This document shows positions 8,406 through 16,258 of a stretch of 43,454 bases of DNA, piece after piece. A program made the translations under genes and the position numbers. Origin of the DNA: a virus. Where the stretch lies: positions 1 to 43,454 of the IMG/VR virus record IMGVR_UViG_3300037010_000881. One strand, written 5' to 3'. The notes under the pieces were generated by a model. It was not told the origin of the DNA and searched no databases. It was given only the letters and a program-made list of their open reading frames with translations. The number at the start of each line of letters is the position of its first letter. The stretch's first letter is position 1.

Positions 8406-9305
8406 TTACGTTCCTACACCATTTCCATATACCGAATTTTGAACACGATGACAGTATACGTATCCACGCTGAATGCACTGTTTTGCAACTTTTGCCGCAA
8501 TAGCTTGTTGTTGTTCCTCTAAACATGCCACTGGCATAATATATACAGGAACGTCTTTAGGAATACCGGCATCATAATAGGCCTGCATTGCCTTAGCTAC
8601 TTCTTCATAATCAGAATCATCCGCTCCACATACAAATTTAAAATATTGATCAAACAATACATCTTGGTATTCAGTCACAGTACGTTGCATCATGGCAATT
8701 TCAGGACGAATAGCGTCTTCCCACAACTCACCACTAACAGACAATTTAGGAGAATTACTCCAAGTAATTCTACCAACTGGTTTATAATCAGTAGCTCTTG
8801 CCCAGTCAACTAATTCTAATACGTGCTCACGTTTGAGTGGCACAGCACAGTTGGTTTCAATCAAAATGTGGCGGCAATCAACCATTTCTGGATGATTTAA
8901 TAAAGCTGGTAGGAACTTCATACGTAGTGTTGGTTCGCCGCCAGTTAAAGACAAAATTGTACGTTTTCCACTAGGTCCCACAAAAGATCCATTGGGTAAT
9001 ACTTGTTTTAATTGGTTAACAATATCAACCTCAGTACCCTTATTCCACATATGAGAGAATTTTTCGTCCCACGAGTAGATAGAATCACATCCTCTAGTAA
9101 TGAGAGGAATTGTAAAAATATCCTCATAATCTCTGGGTTGAAATCCTAGCACTTCCACTGAAGTAGTATCCAATTTTTCAGGATTATTAAAACCCTTACA
9201 TTGAAAATTACATTTAGAAAAACGCACATAGGCTGTTGGGTGTCCGTTATATAGAGCTTCGCCTTCAATACTCATAAATACCTCAGACCATTCAAATTTT
9301 GCCAT
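8406..9305 (-). CDS. queE: 7-carboxy-7-deazaguanine synthase (QueE-like radical SAM)
   Basis: QueE converts 6-carboxy-tetrahydropterin into 7-carboxy-7-deazaguanine with a [4Fe-4S] cluster and S-adenosylmethionine. This 299-residue protein has the family N-terminus (SEVFMSIEGEALYNGHPTAYVRF), a CX3C pair at C32 and C36, and the SAM-binding TGGEPT motif at 121-126. The third cluster cysteine is not at the usual place; the best candidate is C73 in RGCDS after a 36-residue insertion. The start follows AAAGGAT. It is separated from the folE2/queD-like/dpdA block by the homing endonuclease and the NADAR to dCTP deaminase genes. Assignment to QueE is strong; activity depends on the unusual cluster site. 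Confidence 0.85.
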   Translation of the reverse strand: MAKFEWSEVFMSIEGEALYNGHPTAYVRFSKCNFQCKGFNNPEKLDTTSVEVLGFQPRDYEDIFTIPLITRGCDSIYSWDEKFSHMWNKGTEVDIVNQLKQVLPNGSFVGPSGKRTILSLTGGEPTLRMKFLPALLNHPEMVDCRHILIETNCAVPLKREHVLELVDWARATDYKPVGRITWSNSPKLSVSGELWEDAIRPEIAMMQRTVTEYQDVLFDQYFKFVCGADDSDYEEVAKAMQAYYDAGIPKDVPVYIMPVACLEEQQQAIAAKVAKQCIQRGYVYCHRVQNSVYGNGVGT

Positions 9306-9314
9306 ATTTTATCC

Positions 9315-9343
9315 TTTACTATTTGGCTAATATTATGTATAAT
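9315..9343 (+). promoter_or_regulatory. Sigma70-like promoter for the homing endonuclease gene
   Basis: TTTACT at 9315-9320 and TATAAT at 9338-9343 are 17 bases apart, ending about 35 bases before the plus-strand start at 9379. Confidence 0.5.
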
Positions 9344-9359
9344 GCATTATTAATATCAA
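9330..9359 (-). promoter_or_regulatory. Possible promoter for queE
   Basis: On the minus strand TTGATA and TAATAT are 18 bases apart and lie about 25 bases before the queE start. The match is modest and overlaps the divergent promoter. Confidence 0.35.
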
Positions 9360-9378
9360 TCGTAGCGCTAATTATATC

Positions 9379-11199
9379 ATGTTAAATATAAAGTTGCAAC
9401 AATTATTAAAAAAAGTATTGGCTCATCGTGTAAAGAATTTGGATCCAGAAATGTTACTATATTTGCAAAATCGTTCTTGCTATAGTACATTGATGGAACA
9501 AGCTGTTGATGTGTTATATCAGCATCAACTATTGACATGGCCATTAGTTGAATGTGATTATAACCAATTGATAGAAACGTATGAGCAAACAGGACAAATT
9601 CCACGACATACTCAATTATTAATAAAGTGGTACTGGAAGAATAATGTTACTGGAGACGTTTATTCTAACTGGGACAACTTTACAGACCAACAACGAGTAT
9701 ATCACTTTGTTAATAATATAACATCGGTGCCATTATGTAATACTTGTAATGTTATATCTACTAAATGGTCTAAGAGCCAGGGACGTTATACTATACATTG
9801 TTCAAATAAATGTAGAGCAATGGATCCAACCGTTAATTCGCTTAGAGTTTCTACTTGCATCGATCGGTACGGGCACGATAAAATTTTTAGTAATAATGAC
9901 CATTTGCAAAAAACAAGAGATACATTAAAGATCAATTCTGGAGTAGAGTATCCGTTTCAAAGCGATGTGTTGTTGTCTTCTGCTAACAATGCTTATCTGG
10001 ATAAACACAAAAATCTACCAAATTATAGACAAACCAGAAGTAAAATTGCATTGCAACAGAAATATCAACGCAGTAGTGATACAACTTTTGGACAGTTATT
10101 TACTGACCCAATATTCCGGAAGAAATCCATAGATAGTAAAATACAAACATGGCTACCAGAACGATTGCAAAGATTGTCTGATACCGTAACACCAAATTTC
10201 ACTATTAACGAATATGTAGATCGTTTTCAACTATTATCTTGGAATTGCGTTAGATGTAATTCCACCTTTACGGATAATATTAGGGATGGAAAAGACCCTC
10301 GTTGCAATATATGCTTTCCAATGCATAGTACTAACTGGAAACAGTCCGAAATAATTGATTTTGTAAAAACTCTTGATCCTAATATACAACTAGGCAATCG
10401 TAGTATATTAGCTCCAAAAGAATTGGATTTGTATTCCAATAAACATTCCATTGCAATCGAATTTAACGGTTTATACTGGCATAGCTCTTTATGTGGGAAT
10501 AATATCACTAAAAACTATCATTTAAATAAAACCACACAATGTGAAGCACAAAATATTAGATTGATTCACGTATTTCAAGATCAGTGGGATAGTAAGAGAA
10601 ATATTGTAAAATCTATTATATCAAGTGCGTTTGGTTATGCAAAAACCATATATGCTAGGAAATGCTACCTTAGATTAATATCTAGTAGTGAATGTAATCT
10701 ATTTTTGCAACAAAATCATATTCAAGGAGCCGATAAATCTTCTATTCGTATAGGGCTAATCTTTGATGAAGAGCTTGTATCTGTTATGACTTTTGGTAAA
10801 TCGAGATTCGACAAAAACGTTGAATGGGAATTGTATCGATTATGTAATAAACTTGGGATTCGAATAGTTGGTGGTGCTGGGAAAATGTTCCAACATTTTA
10901 TACGTAATTATGACCCACGTACAATAATTACGTACTCAGACAGAAGTCTGTTTAGTGGTGGAGTATATGAATCTATCGGATTTACATTTGTTGAGTATAC
11001 TACACCGGCATATAGTTACGTGAATACCAACACCGGATGCAAAGAAAGGTTGAACAGAATGCGGTTTCAGAAACATAAATTATCTAGTATATTACCTATA
11101 TTTGACTCAAGCAAATCAGAGACAGATAATATGACTACTAACGGATATGGAAGAATATGGGATTGTGGTAATAGAAAATATATTTGGAAGAAACAATAA
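9379..11199 (+). CDS. Free-standing homing endonuclease (EDxHD/Vsr-like)
   Basis: This 606-residue protein has two zinc-finger-like Cys sets (C120/C123/C141/C145 and C290/C293/C309/C312), then an endonuclease core: KELDLYS at about 347-353, IEFNGLYWH at 360-368 and HVFQDQW at 397-403. This pattern is typical of Vsr-like EDxHD homing endonucleases found in phages. The C-terminal region (about 425-560) resembles the accessory domain common behind such nucleases. It is transcribed against its neighbours and bounded by its own promoter and a terminator, as expected of a mobile gene. It probably cuts homologous phage genomes lacking it; the target cannot be told. Confidence 0.75.
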   Translation: MLNIKLQQLLKKVLAHRVKNLDPEMLLYLQNRSCYSTLMEQAVDVLYQHQLLTWPLVECDYNQLIETYEQTGQIPRHTQLLIKWYWKNNVTGDVYSNWDNFTDQQRVYHFVNNITSVPLCNTCNVISTKWSKSQGRYTIHCSNKCRAMDPTVNSLRVSTCIDRYGHDKIFSNNDHLQKTRDTLKINSGVEYPFQSDVLLSSANNAYLDKHKNLPNYRQTRSKIALQQKYQRSSDTTFGQLFTDPIFRKKSIDSKIQTWLPERLQRLSDTVTPNFTINEYVDRFQLLSWNCVRCNSTFTDNIRDGKDPRCNICFPMHSTNWKQSEIIDFVKTLDPNIQLGNRSILAPKELDLYSNKHSIAIEFNGLYWHSSLCGNNITKNYHLNKTTQCEAQNIRLIHVFQDQWDSKRNIVKSIISSAFGYAKTIYARKCYLRLISSSECNLFLQQNHIQGADKSSIRIGLIFDEELVSVMTFGKSRFDKNVEWELYRLCNKLGIRIVGGAGKMFQHFIRNYDPRTIITYSDRSLFSGGVYESIGFTFVEYTTPAYSYVNTNTGCKERLNRMRFQKHKLSSILPIFDSSKSETDNMTTNGYGRIWDCGNRKYIWKKQ

Positions 11200-11227
11200 A
11201 AAAGACCCACATGGGTCTTTTTTATTG
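11194..11227. terminator. Bidirectional terminator between convergent genes
   Basis: Sixteen-base arms (CAATAAAAAAGACCCA and its complement) flank a two-base loop, with T runs on both strands. It spans the end of the homing endonuclease gene and the end of the NADAR gene. Confidence 0.85.
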
Positions 11228-11710
11228 TAGAACTTCACGAACATCCATTAAACATTTACCTAATAGATTCATACCATTCCAATTGATAGGATTCAATGCT
11301 CTTGGGTTGTTTGGAGCTAAACCAATTCCCCACACTGCGTCTGTGGGACTTGCCTCTACTAAAATTCGATCACCAGTTTCTTGTAACAACTGTAAGATAT
11401 CCGAATTATTTTTGAATTTTGCGTAGCATGCAATAAACATCGCTTCTTCCCTAGCCTTAGTCCAAACTGCTTCATTAAAATTAGATATTTGTCTACCTAA
11501 TGCTTTACAAACATTGGGTAGTTGACATTCAGCCATTCTATCCATAATGTTGGTGGCATTAAAGGTTTTAGCTTTAATGTACATGAATAAAGCTTCTGAA
11601 TTTTGGAACCATATGCCATTATATTTAAACCGATTCTTACAATGGTACCAATTAGATAGATAAGCTTCAGGTCTCCAGAATAATACCAAATCATCGTTAG
11701 TGACTATCAT
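11222..11710 (-). CDS. NADAR/YbiA-like N-glycosidase
   Basis: The family signature is almost complete: YLSNWY, SEALFMYIKA, LGRQ, KF, TGDRILVEASPTDAVWGIG and NLLGKCLMDVR. NADAR proteins hydrolyse N-glycosidic bonds; members act on riboflavin pathway intermediates, and DarT-linked members remove ADP-ribose from guanine in DNA. I chose the ATG at 11710 (MIVTNDDLVLFW), which overlaps the previous stop; an ATG at 11731 (MKRCKRR) is possible. It is last in a unit with two unknown genes and an exonuclease. A counter-defence role against DNA ADP-ribosylation is inference; nucleotide salvage is the alternative. Confidence 0.8.
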   Translation of the reverse strand: MIVTNDDLVLFWRPEAYLSNWYHCKNRFKYNGIWFQNSEALFMYIKAKTFNATNIMDRMAECQLPNVCKALGRQISNFNEAVWTKAREEAMFIACYAKFKNNSDILQLLQETGDRILVEASPTDAVWGIGLAPNNPRALNPINWNGMNLLGKCLMDVREVLQ

Positions 11711-11957
11711 TCTTCGCTTGCACCTTTTCATGTGTAATTAATAATTGTTCCGTATCTATTAGTAATCTACATGGATGCTGGATGGGTGATTTGCTATGAT
11801 CTGCGTAAATCTTTCCATTTTTAATATCAGTTACGTGACATATTTGAATATTGCAAGTACTATAAACTTTAACAAAAGCGTCTCCAACCACAAAAGGTCT
11901 ATTTTGCATATCTACTAATTCATTACCATGCCATTTAGCTAATATTCGGCCTTTCAT
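11697..11957 (-). CDS. Small hypothetical protein (86 aa)
   Basis: The start is the ATG at 11957 (MKGRILAKWHG), which overlaps the stop of the upstream gene as ATGA and follows a GGAG site; a GTG four codons earlier is less likely. It looks like a small soluble beta protein (VGDAFVKVYSTCNIQICHVTDI) with no known motif. It is translationally coupled to both neighbours, so it probably works in the same unit as the NADAR and exonuclease genes. Function unknown. Confidence 0.6.
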   Translation of the reverse strand: MKGRILAKWHGNELVDMQNRPFVVGDAFVKVYSTCNIQICHVTDIKNGKIYADHSKSPIQHPCRLLIDTEQLLITHEKVQAKNDSH

Positions 11958-12400
11958 ATTGCTCTCCACACCATCAGCTCTTTAGTAGCTTTATCTTTGC
12001 GAATATGGATTTGACCTTTTCCATATTTATCAAACCGTTTGCTTTGACGCAATACTGCCAAAGAAACTCCATATTCAGCTACTAAAGTTTCTACCTTTTG
12101 TGGCACTTCGGTAATAGCATCAAACGCTTGTGTAATTCTACTTGGCTTATTGCCTTTTGGTTTAAAAGTCTTTTGTGATGGATCTAATTCACCAGCTCTT
12201 AATTTGCTAAAAAAATCACTATAAATTGTTACATTTAATTGTTTATTTGCTATAAACACACCACGTGTTGATAGATTATTGGCTACCATTAATTCTTGTT
12301 TCGTAATTCCAAAAGCATCACAAGATTCTGAATCCGATAACGAAAATGATTGAATTAATGCCAACCGATCGGCCCAAGACAATGTAGAACTTAATTTCAT
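11954..12400 (-). CDS. Hypothetical phage protein (148 aa)
   Basis: This soluble, basic protein starts after TTGGAG. The N-terminal part (ALIQSFSLSDSESCDAFGIT) looks like a helix-turn-helix-type segment, as does the C-terminal part (VETLVAEYGVSLAVLRQSKRF), so nucleic-acid binding is possible. No family name can be given. It lies between the exonuclease gene and a coupled small gene upstream of NADAR. Confidence 0.55.
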   Translation of the reverse strand: MKLSSTLSWADRLALIQSFSLSDSESCDAFGITKQELMVANNLSTRGVFIANKQLNVTIYSDFFSKLRAGELDPSQKTFKPKGNKPSRITQAFDAITEVPQKVETLVAEYGVSLAVLRQSKRFDKYGKGQIHIRKDKATKELMVWRAI

Positions 12401-12438
12401 TTAATATACTCCAAAAAAGGTCCAGTATGTACCTTTTA

Positions 12439-13059
12439 TTATGCTACTGATTTAAAGAATTTGCGAATGAGTCTTGTACAAGTTAGTGCGTGTTTAGTAT
12501 CTTGCAACGCATTATGATTTTCTGGGTCTCTTGGTAATTCAAAGAAGTCGAATAATTCGTTAGATGAGAATAAATCCAATAACACCACACCCAAGGTAAA
12601 TGTGTCAATATGTCGATTTCCGAATTGTATTTCCACCCCAGCTGATGCAAATAAATCATATAGGAAGTGTCTATCGAATGTAGCTACGTTGTGTCCTAAT
12701 AACGTTAACCGTTTCAACAAATCAATTGGACCAAAATACTTTTCAATAAAAGTAATGATATGGGCTACTGCATCAGACAGTTCCATTCCATTTTGTTCCA
12801 AATATTCACGAGACATCCCATGAACACGTTCAGCCCCCTCACTCCAAGTATATTTGGAGCTATCGAATTTAATTTCTACGTATAGCTCATCTATTGGACG
12901 TAATGTGGTTACTGACGCTACAACCATACCTAACGATAGTGTTTGAAATTTTTCTTGTGTGGCTGGATTATAAACTGGATTTTCGCATCCTAATGCTAAT
13001 CCTGAAGTTTCTACATCCACAGCTAATACTAAATCAAATGCGGTTCTACTCTTGGTCAT
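12439..13059 (-). CDS. DnaQ-like DEDDh 3'-5' exonuclease
   Basis: The three exonuclease motifs are clear in this 206-residue protein: DVETSG near residue 15 (Exo I), GHNVATFDRHFL near 121-132 (Exo II) and HNALQDTKHAL near 182-192 (Exo III, with the His of the DEDDh type). It would remove nucleotides from 3' ends, as in proofreading, repair or RNA trimming. The start follows AGGAG. It is first of a unit of four genes; a 27-base palindrome about 45 bases upstream could regulate it. Confidence 0.8.
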   Translation of the reverse strand: MTKSRTAFDLVLAVDVETSGLALGCENPVYNPATQEKFQTLSLGMVVASVTTLRPIDELYVEIKFDSSKYTWSEGAERVHGMSREYLEQNGMELSDAVAHIITFIEKYFGPIDLLKRLTLLGHNVATFDRHFLYDLFASAGVEIQFGNRHIDTFTLGVVLLDLFSSNELFDFFELPRDPENHNALQDTKHALTCTRLIRKFFKSVA

Positions 13060-13103
13060 ATTATTCTCCTGTTAATGATGAAAAGTAACGCTAGCATAGT
13101 CAG

Positions 13104-13130
13104 GTAAAATTAATACAGTATTAATTTTAC
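13104..13130. promoter_or_regulatory. 27-bp operator-like palindrome
   Basis: GTAAAATTAATAC and its exact complement flank a single central A, upstream of the exonuclease gene. The short spacer suits a dimeric DNA-binding protein better than an RNA hairpin. Confidence 0.5.
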
Positions 13131-13211
13131 GTAACTCTATTACGGTATCATTATTTTCCATCATATTCAATCTGTGCCGTACCATTATATCGGCTACATC
13201 TTTTGCATCTA

Positions 13212-13262
13212 CAACAATTACTACTATTCACGTAAAACCGAATGATATAGTAGTAATTGTTG
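13212..13262. repeat. 16-bp perfect inverted repeat
   Basis: CAACAATTACTACTAT at 13212-13227 and its complement at 13247-13262 enclose 19 bases, just after the dCTP deaminase-family gene. The surrounding gap (13060-13277) holds only a remnant frame: after a TGA it reads IVVIVVDAKDVADIMVRH to a stop near 13079, with no good start. Confidence 0.6.
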
Positions 13263-13277
13263 GATATTCATTATCGA

Positions 13278-13784
13278 TTATTGGTTTTTCCAATGAACAC
13301 CATCTGTGTTATTGTAACCACCAGCATAAGTACCTACTGATTCTGAGTCAATGAACATAATTTGACCTAATCTAGTACCTTTTCCAATACGGATTTTGCA
13401 TCCATTTGTGTGAAGTACTGCTCCGATGTTTCCTTTAAATCCACTATCGTACAACCCTGAAGCTAATACTAATCCATTCCGAACAAATGTAGATCTTAAC
13501 ACCAATATTGCAGCTTTTCCTTCAGGAACAACTACGTACATATCACTAAATACGTCATATTGTTGATATGGTTCTAAAATAAACAAACCATCTTTATCCG
13601 CGCTGGTGGGTGATTGAGATCGAAAATTCTTTTGATTCTCGGTAATAGTTATTTCATCGGTTGGGTCTAATAATGAAACAGCATCCACAGTCCAATCAAT
13701 GGCATTAGGTTGGATTTGTTTATTGGTATCAAAAAGGTTACGCACGTAACCTTTTTCGATCATTTTTTTTGGATTTGCTAACAT
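13278..13784 (-). CDS. dCTP deaminase/dUTPase family protein
   Basis: This 168-residue protein shows the family pattern: QPNAIDWTV near residue 25, RSTFVRNGL near 97, SGLYDSGFKGNIG near 109-121 and GTRLGQIMF near 135. Such trimeric enzymes deaminate dCTP or hydrolyse dUTP, keeping uracil out of DNA and feeding dTTP synthesis. The start overlaps the upstream stop as TAATG. Whether it is the deaminase or the dUTPase cannot be decided from sequence alone. It sits next to the dpdA cluster as part of the nucleotide block. Confidence 0.75.
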   Translation of the reverse strand: MLANPKKMIEKGYVRNLFDTNKQIQPNAIDWTVDAVSLLDPTDEITITENQKNFRSQSPTSADKDGLFILEPYQQYDVFSDMYVVVPEGKAAILVLRSTFVRNGLVLASGLYDSGFKGNIGAVLHTNGCKIRIGKGTRLGQIMFIDSESVGTYAGGYNNTDGVHWKNQ

Positions 13785-13999
13785 TATCCGTTATCCTCTT
13801 CGTCATCAATATCTTCTCCCTCAATCAACTTGAGAGCTTTTCGTATTTTTGCTTGATCGGAGTCTGCGATACCATCAACATCTGCATCAATAAAAATATT
13901 AACTAGACGCAACGCTACTTCGTCTTGTTTATTTTTAGGTATAAATTCCACAACCTCTACCCAAATCGAATCTACCAATTGTGTGCCCGTTAATGCCAT
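13784..13999 (-). CDS. Small acidic hypothetical protein (71 aa)
   Basis: This protein is helical and acidic, ending EGEDIDDEEDNG. A stretch DADVDGIADSDQA resembles an EF-hand-like calcium loop but is not a full match. It is sandwiched between dpdA and the dCTP deaminase-family gene, overlapping the latter by TAATG. Function unknown. Confidence 0.6.
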   Translation of the reverse strand: MALTGTQLVDSIWVEVVEFIPKNKQDEVALRLVNIFIDADVDGIADSDQAKIRKALKLIEGEDIDDEEDNG

Positions 14000-14000
14000 G

Positions 14001-14816
14001 TTATACCAAACCTTTCTTAAATAATTCTAACGTCATATCTATGTTTTTTTGAATAATACGGTGTACGTTAGAATCTCGAACCATTTTATAATCAAAATCA
14101 ACATGTTTAGATATTTTACTGGTAGCCATAAAACTATCAGTATTATACGAATATTCATTCCCACAAATACCAGCCCATACAGGTGATGAACTATCACATG
14201 AATCTAGCGCATTCATTTTGATAAGAGTTGGAATTTCCAAATTTGGGCCACTATTCAAACCCAAATAATGATGATACTTACTTGCATTAAATATGCCACT
14301 TTCGATTAATATCGAAGTCACAATAACACGAGCGTACGCTTTATGTACACGAGGAAGTGCATTGGGAATGCCTAATATTGACATTCCGATAATATCAACT
14401 AAGTCGTTATCGATTGATGCCCATTCGTATGATTCGATCCAACCCTGTATGTCACCTAGTTCAGATTGCGGAACGAACATCGTTTTAAACCCATGCTCTT
14501 TAAAGATTGGAGCATACTTAATTGCTGCTTCTATCGTTTTTTCATAAGGTTGGTTAGGGTAGTCTGGAAGTACGATAGCATCTGCTTTACATTTAATCCC
14601 AAGCTCTATTAATTTATCAGGATTGTAGGATTCGCCCAATTCGAAGGCTCCATTATCCATGATCTTCATTTCGGATCGATTGGCATAAAACTCGGCGTAT
14701 TTGCTATCTGTATCTACTAAATGTCCAAGCACTAAATGCATAGACGATTGTGCTGCATATTGCTCCAAATACGCCGTTGGAGCAATAATACAGAATTGTG
14801 GATTTTTTATTGTCAT
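14001..14816 (-). CDS. dpdA: DpdA-like DNA guanine transglycosylase
   Basis: DpdA enzymes are distant relatives of tRNA-guanine transglycosylase that swap guanine in DNA for a 7-deazaguanine base. From the ATG at 14816 (MTIKNPQFCIIAPTAYL) the 271-residue protein has DNGAFELGE at 54-62, LPDYP near 83-87, GMSILGIP near 144-151 and LDSCDSSSP at 204-212, matching the Asp-containing active-site motifs of the phage DpdA family. Upstream ATGs lie inside an 18-bp inverted repeat and are less likely starts. It follows folE2 and two QueD-like genes, which fits its substrate supply. Confidence 0.8.
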   Translation of the reverse strand: MTIKNPQFCIIAPTAYLEQYAAQSSMHLVLGHLVDTDSKYAEFYANRSEMKIMDNGAFELGESYNPDKLIELGIKCKADAIVLPDYPNQPYEKTIEAAIKYAPIFKEHGFKTMFVPQSELGDIQGWIESYEWASIDNDLVDIIGMSILGIPNALPRVHKAYARVIVTSILIESGIFNASKYHHYLGLNSGPNLEIPTLIKMNALDSCDSSSPVWAGICGNEYSYNTDSFMATSKISKHVDFDYKMVRDSNVHRIIQKNIDMTLELFKKGLV

Positions 14817-14835
14817 GTTGATTAAAAAATATGAG

Positions 14836-14879
14836 TTGCATATATGCATTATAATACAACATATAATGCATATATGCAA
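14836..14879 (-). promoter_or_regulatory. 18-bp hairpin before dpdA
   Basis: Perfect 18-base arms (TTGCATATATGCATTATA and its complement) flank an eight-base loop. A T6 run follows six bases later on the minus strand, then the dpdA start. It may act as an attenuator, a translation-control stem or an operator built on ATGCATATATGCAT. Confidence 0.6.
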
Positions 14880-14890
14880 TCTGTTTTTGT

Positions 14891-15301
14891 TTAGGTAGGG
14901 GTATCGTAATTAGTTATACAACCATTTTCATTATCTTCAGATACTAAAATGGTAATACGACGACGTTGACCAGCATAACGTTTTTTCAAATGTTCGTATA
15001 GTTCATCCGCCAACATCTCACATGATTTACGATCTAATTCTAATGCTCCCGTATTGTACAGTTTTTCCATAAATCGCTTCTCTTGGATAAACTCAAGATC
15101 CCGATCATCATGGAATACTTCAATACGCACTTCAAAATGGAACATATGGCGATGTGGAGATGCTAGGAAACTAACATCCATATCATCTCCTGTTTTCAAT
15201 GCTGGGTTTGTAGCTGCTTCTGGGTATGCATGGATGCCCTCTTTTTGGAATCGAACAAATACTTGTCGATGTATATTATTAGGTACGATTGGTGACGACA
15301 T
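14891..15301 (-). CDS. Short QueD-like T-fold protein
   Basis: This 136-residue protein carries the layout of a 6-pyruvoyl-tetrahydropterin synthase/QueD T-fold: H24 in GIHAYP, then HRHMFH with H50, H52 and H55 (compare the HGH zinc motif), then SCEMLADELYEHLKKRY (compare the TSENLA helix) and VSEDNENG with a Glu where QueD has its substrate-binding Glu. The catalytic Cys of QueD is not evident. It may be a diverged QueD or an enzyme acting on 7-carboxy-7-deazaguanine, such as a decarboxylase; this is inference. It lies between the larger QueD-like gene and dpdA. Confidence 0.65.
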   Translation of the reverse strand: MSSPIVPNNIHRQVFVRFQKEGIHAYPEAATNPALKTGDDMDVSFLASPHRHMFHFEVRIEVFHDDRDLEFIQEKRFMEKLYNTGALELDRKSCEMLADELYEHLKKRYAGQRRRITILVSEDNENGCITNYDTPT

Positions 15302-15313
15302 ATTTAATCCTTA

Positions 15314-16258
15314 TTAAGCAGTTTTATCATGAAAATCGATTACAGCACCTTTGGATAATCCTTCGCTCATGTAGATACGAGACACTCCAAATTCTTCAAA
15401 TACATCCTTAAAGGTATCTGCAATATGTGCTACTAAATGTTCGATGGTAGTTTCAGTCTGTAAAACCACTACTTTAATTTTACTAGTATCGTATCTAGCA
15501 ACAAAACGACCACGCTCGGTAGTATAATCAATACCAATCCAATTACCTATATGAGAGACAATGTTTTCTTCTTTAAGAAATACAACCCCATCTAGAATAT
15601 TAGCAATTTGTTGTTGAAATAATATTGTTTTAGTATTTACTGGCTCTAGTTGTAAGAACGATAAGTGACCGTGGGAATTGTTTTGACATCCCCAAGATGT
15701 AGAGTCTTTCAGTCCATGCACATAGGTAAAGTATGATGGTTCTGATACTACTGTAGGTAATATGCCATTATTTGCTGATCTAACACTATTATTGATATGC
15801 GCAATTGTGGTATTATTGCATTCGATTTGTATGGTAGGATATTTTGTTTGCATTGTAACTTGCAAGTAATCTGTAAAAGCCTGACCAATCGATTCTAACG
15901 AATATTCAGTTGCGGTAAATATTTTAACAGCGTTTACTGGAACATCCGCATCAAATGCTGGAGTTTTGATACGGAAATATGGTGATCCTTTGTAATCAAT
16001 ACGCTCTTCGATGGAACCTTTTGAATATCCCACAATAAACCACAATTTATGATCAAAACCAGATTCTTTATGATCAATATAGTGCTTAATATCTTTTTTT
16101 ACAGTCGAAAAATCAATAACTACTTGTTCAACTGGATCAATTTCACCACTAACGATAAAATCAGGATTAAACGAACCTCCAACTACTACACCTTCATCAT
16201 TAATGTAAGCATGATCTACTACACTAATTTGATTCAAAAACATTGTTGCTTTACTCAT
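15314..16258 (-). CDS. queD: Bimodular QueD-like 6-carboxytetrahydropterin synthase
   Basis: QueD makes 6-carboxy-tetrahydropterin from dihydroneopterin triphosphate. This protein has 314 residues, more than twice the usual 120. Residues 33-73 (IVSGEIDPVEQVVIDF ... FDHKLW) match the middle of QueD; 116-147 resembles the TSENLA helix and following strand. Then 176-205 carries what is normally the N-terminus: VHGL with H181, C191, and SHGH with H196 and H198 as zinc ligands. A second helix/Glu element is at 270-305 (TIEHLVAHI, YMSEG). So the T-fold appears duplicated or permuted. The start follows AAGGA. It is the likely true QueD of this pathway. Confidence 0.7.
   Translation of the reverse strand: MSKATMFLNQISVVDHAYINDEGVVVGGSFNPDFIVSGEIDPVEQVVIDFSTVKKDIKHYIDHKESGFDHKLWFIVGYSKGSIEERIDYKGSPYFRIKTPAFDADVPVNAVKIFTATEYSLESIGQAFTDYLQVTMQTKYPTIQIECNNTTIAHINNSVRSANNGILPTVVSEPSYFTYVHGLKDSTSWGCQNNSHGHLSFLQLEPVNTKTILFQQQIANILDGVVFLKEENIVSHIGNWIGIDYTTERGRFVARYDTSKIKVVVLQTETTIEHLVAHIADTFKDVFEEFGVSRIYMSEGLSKGAVIDFHDKTA

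Noticed and set aside
11198-11969. NADAR start at the ATG at 11731 and the next gene's GTG at 11969
   Set aside because: Later starts at 11710 and 11957 fit the overlap style of neighbouring genes better; the earlier ones remain possible.
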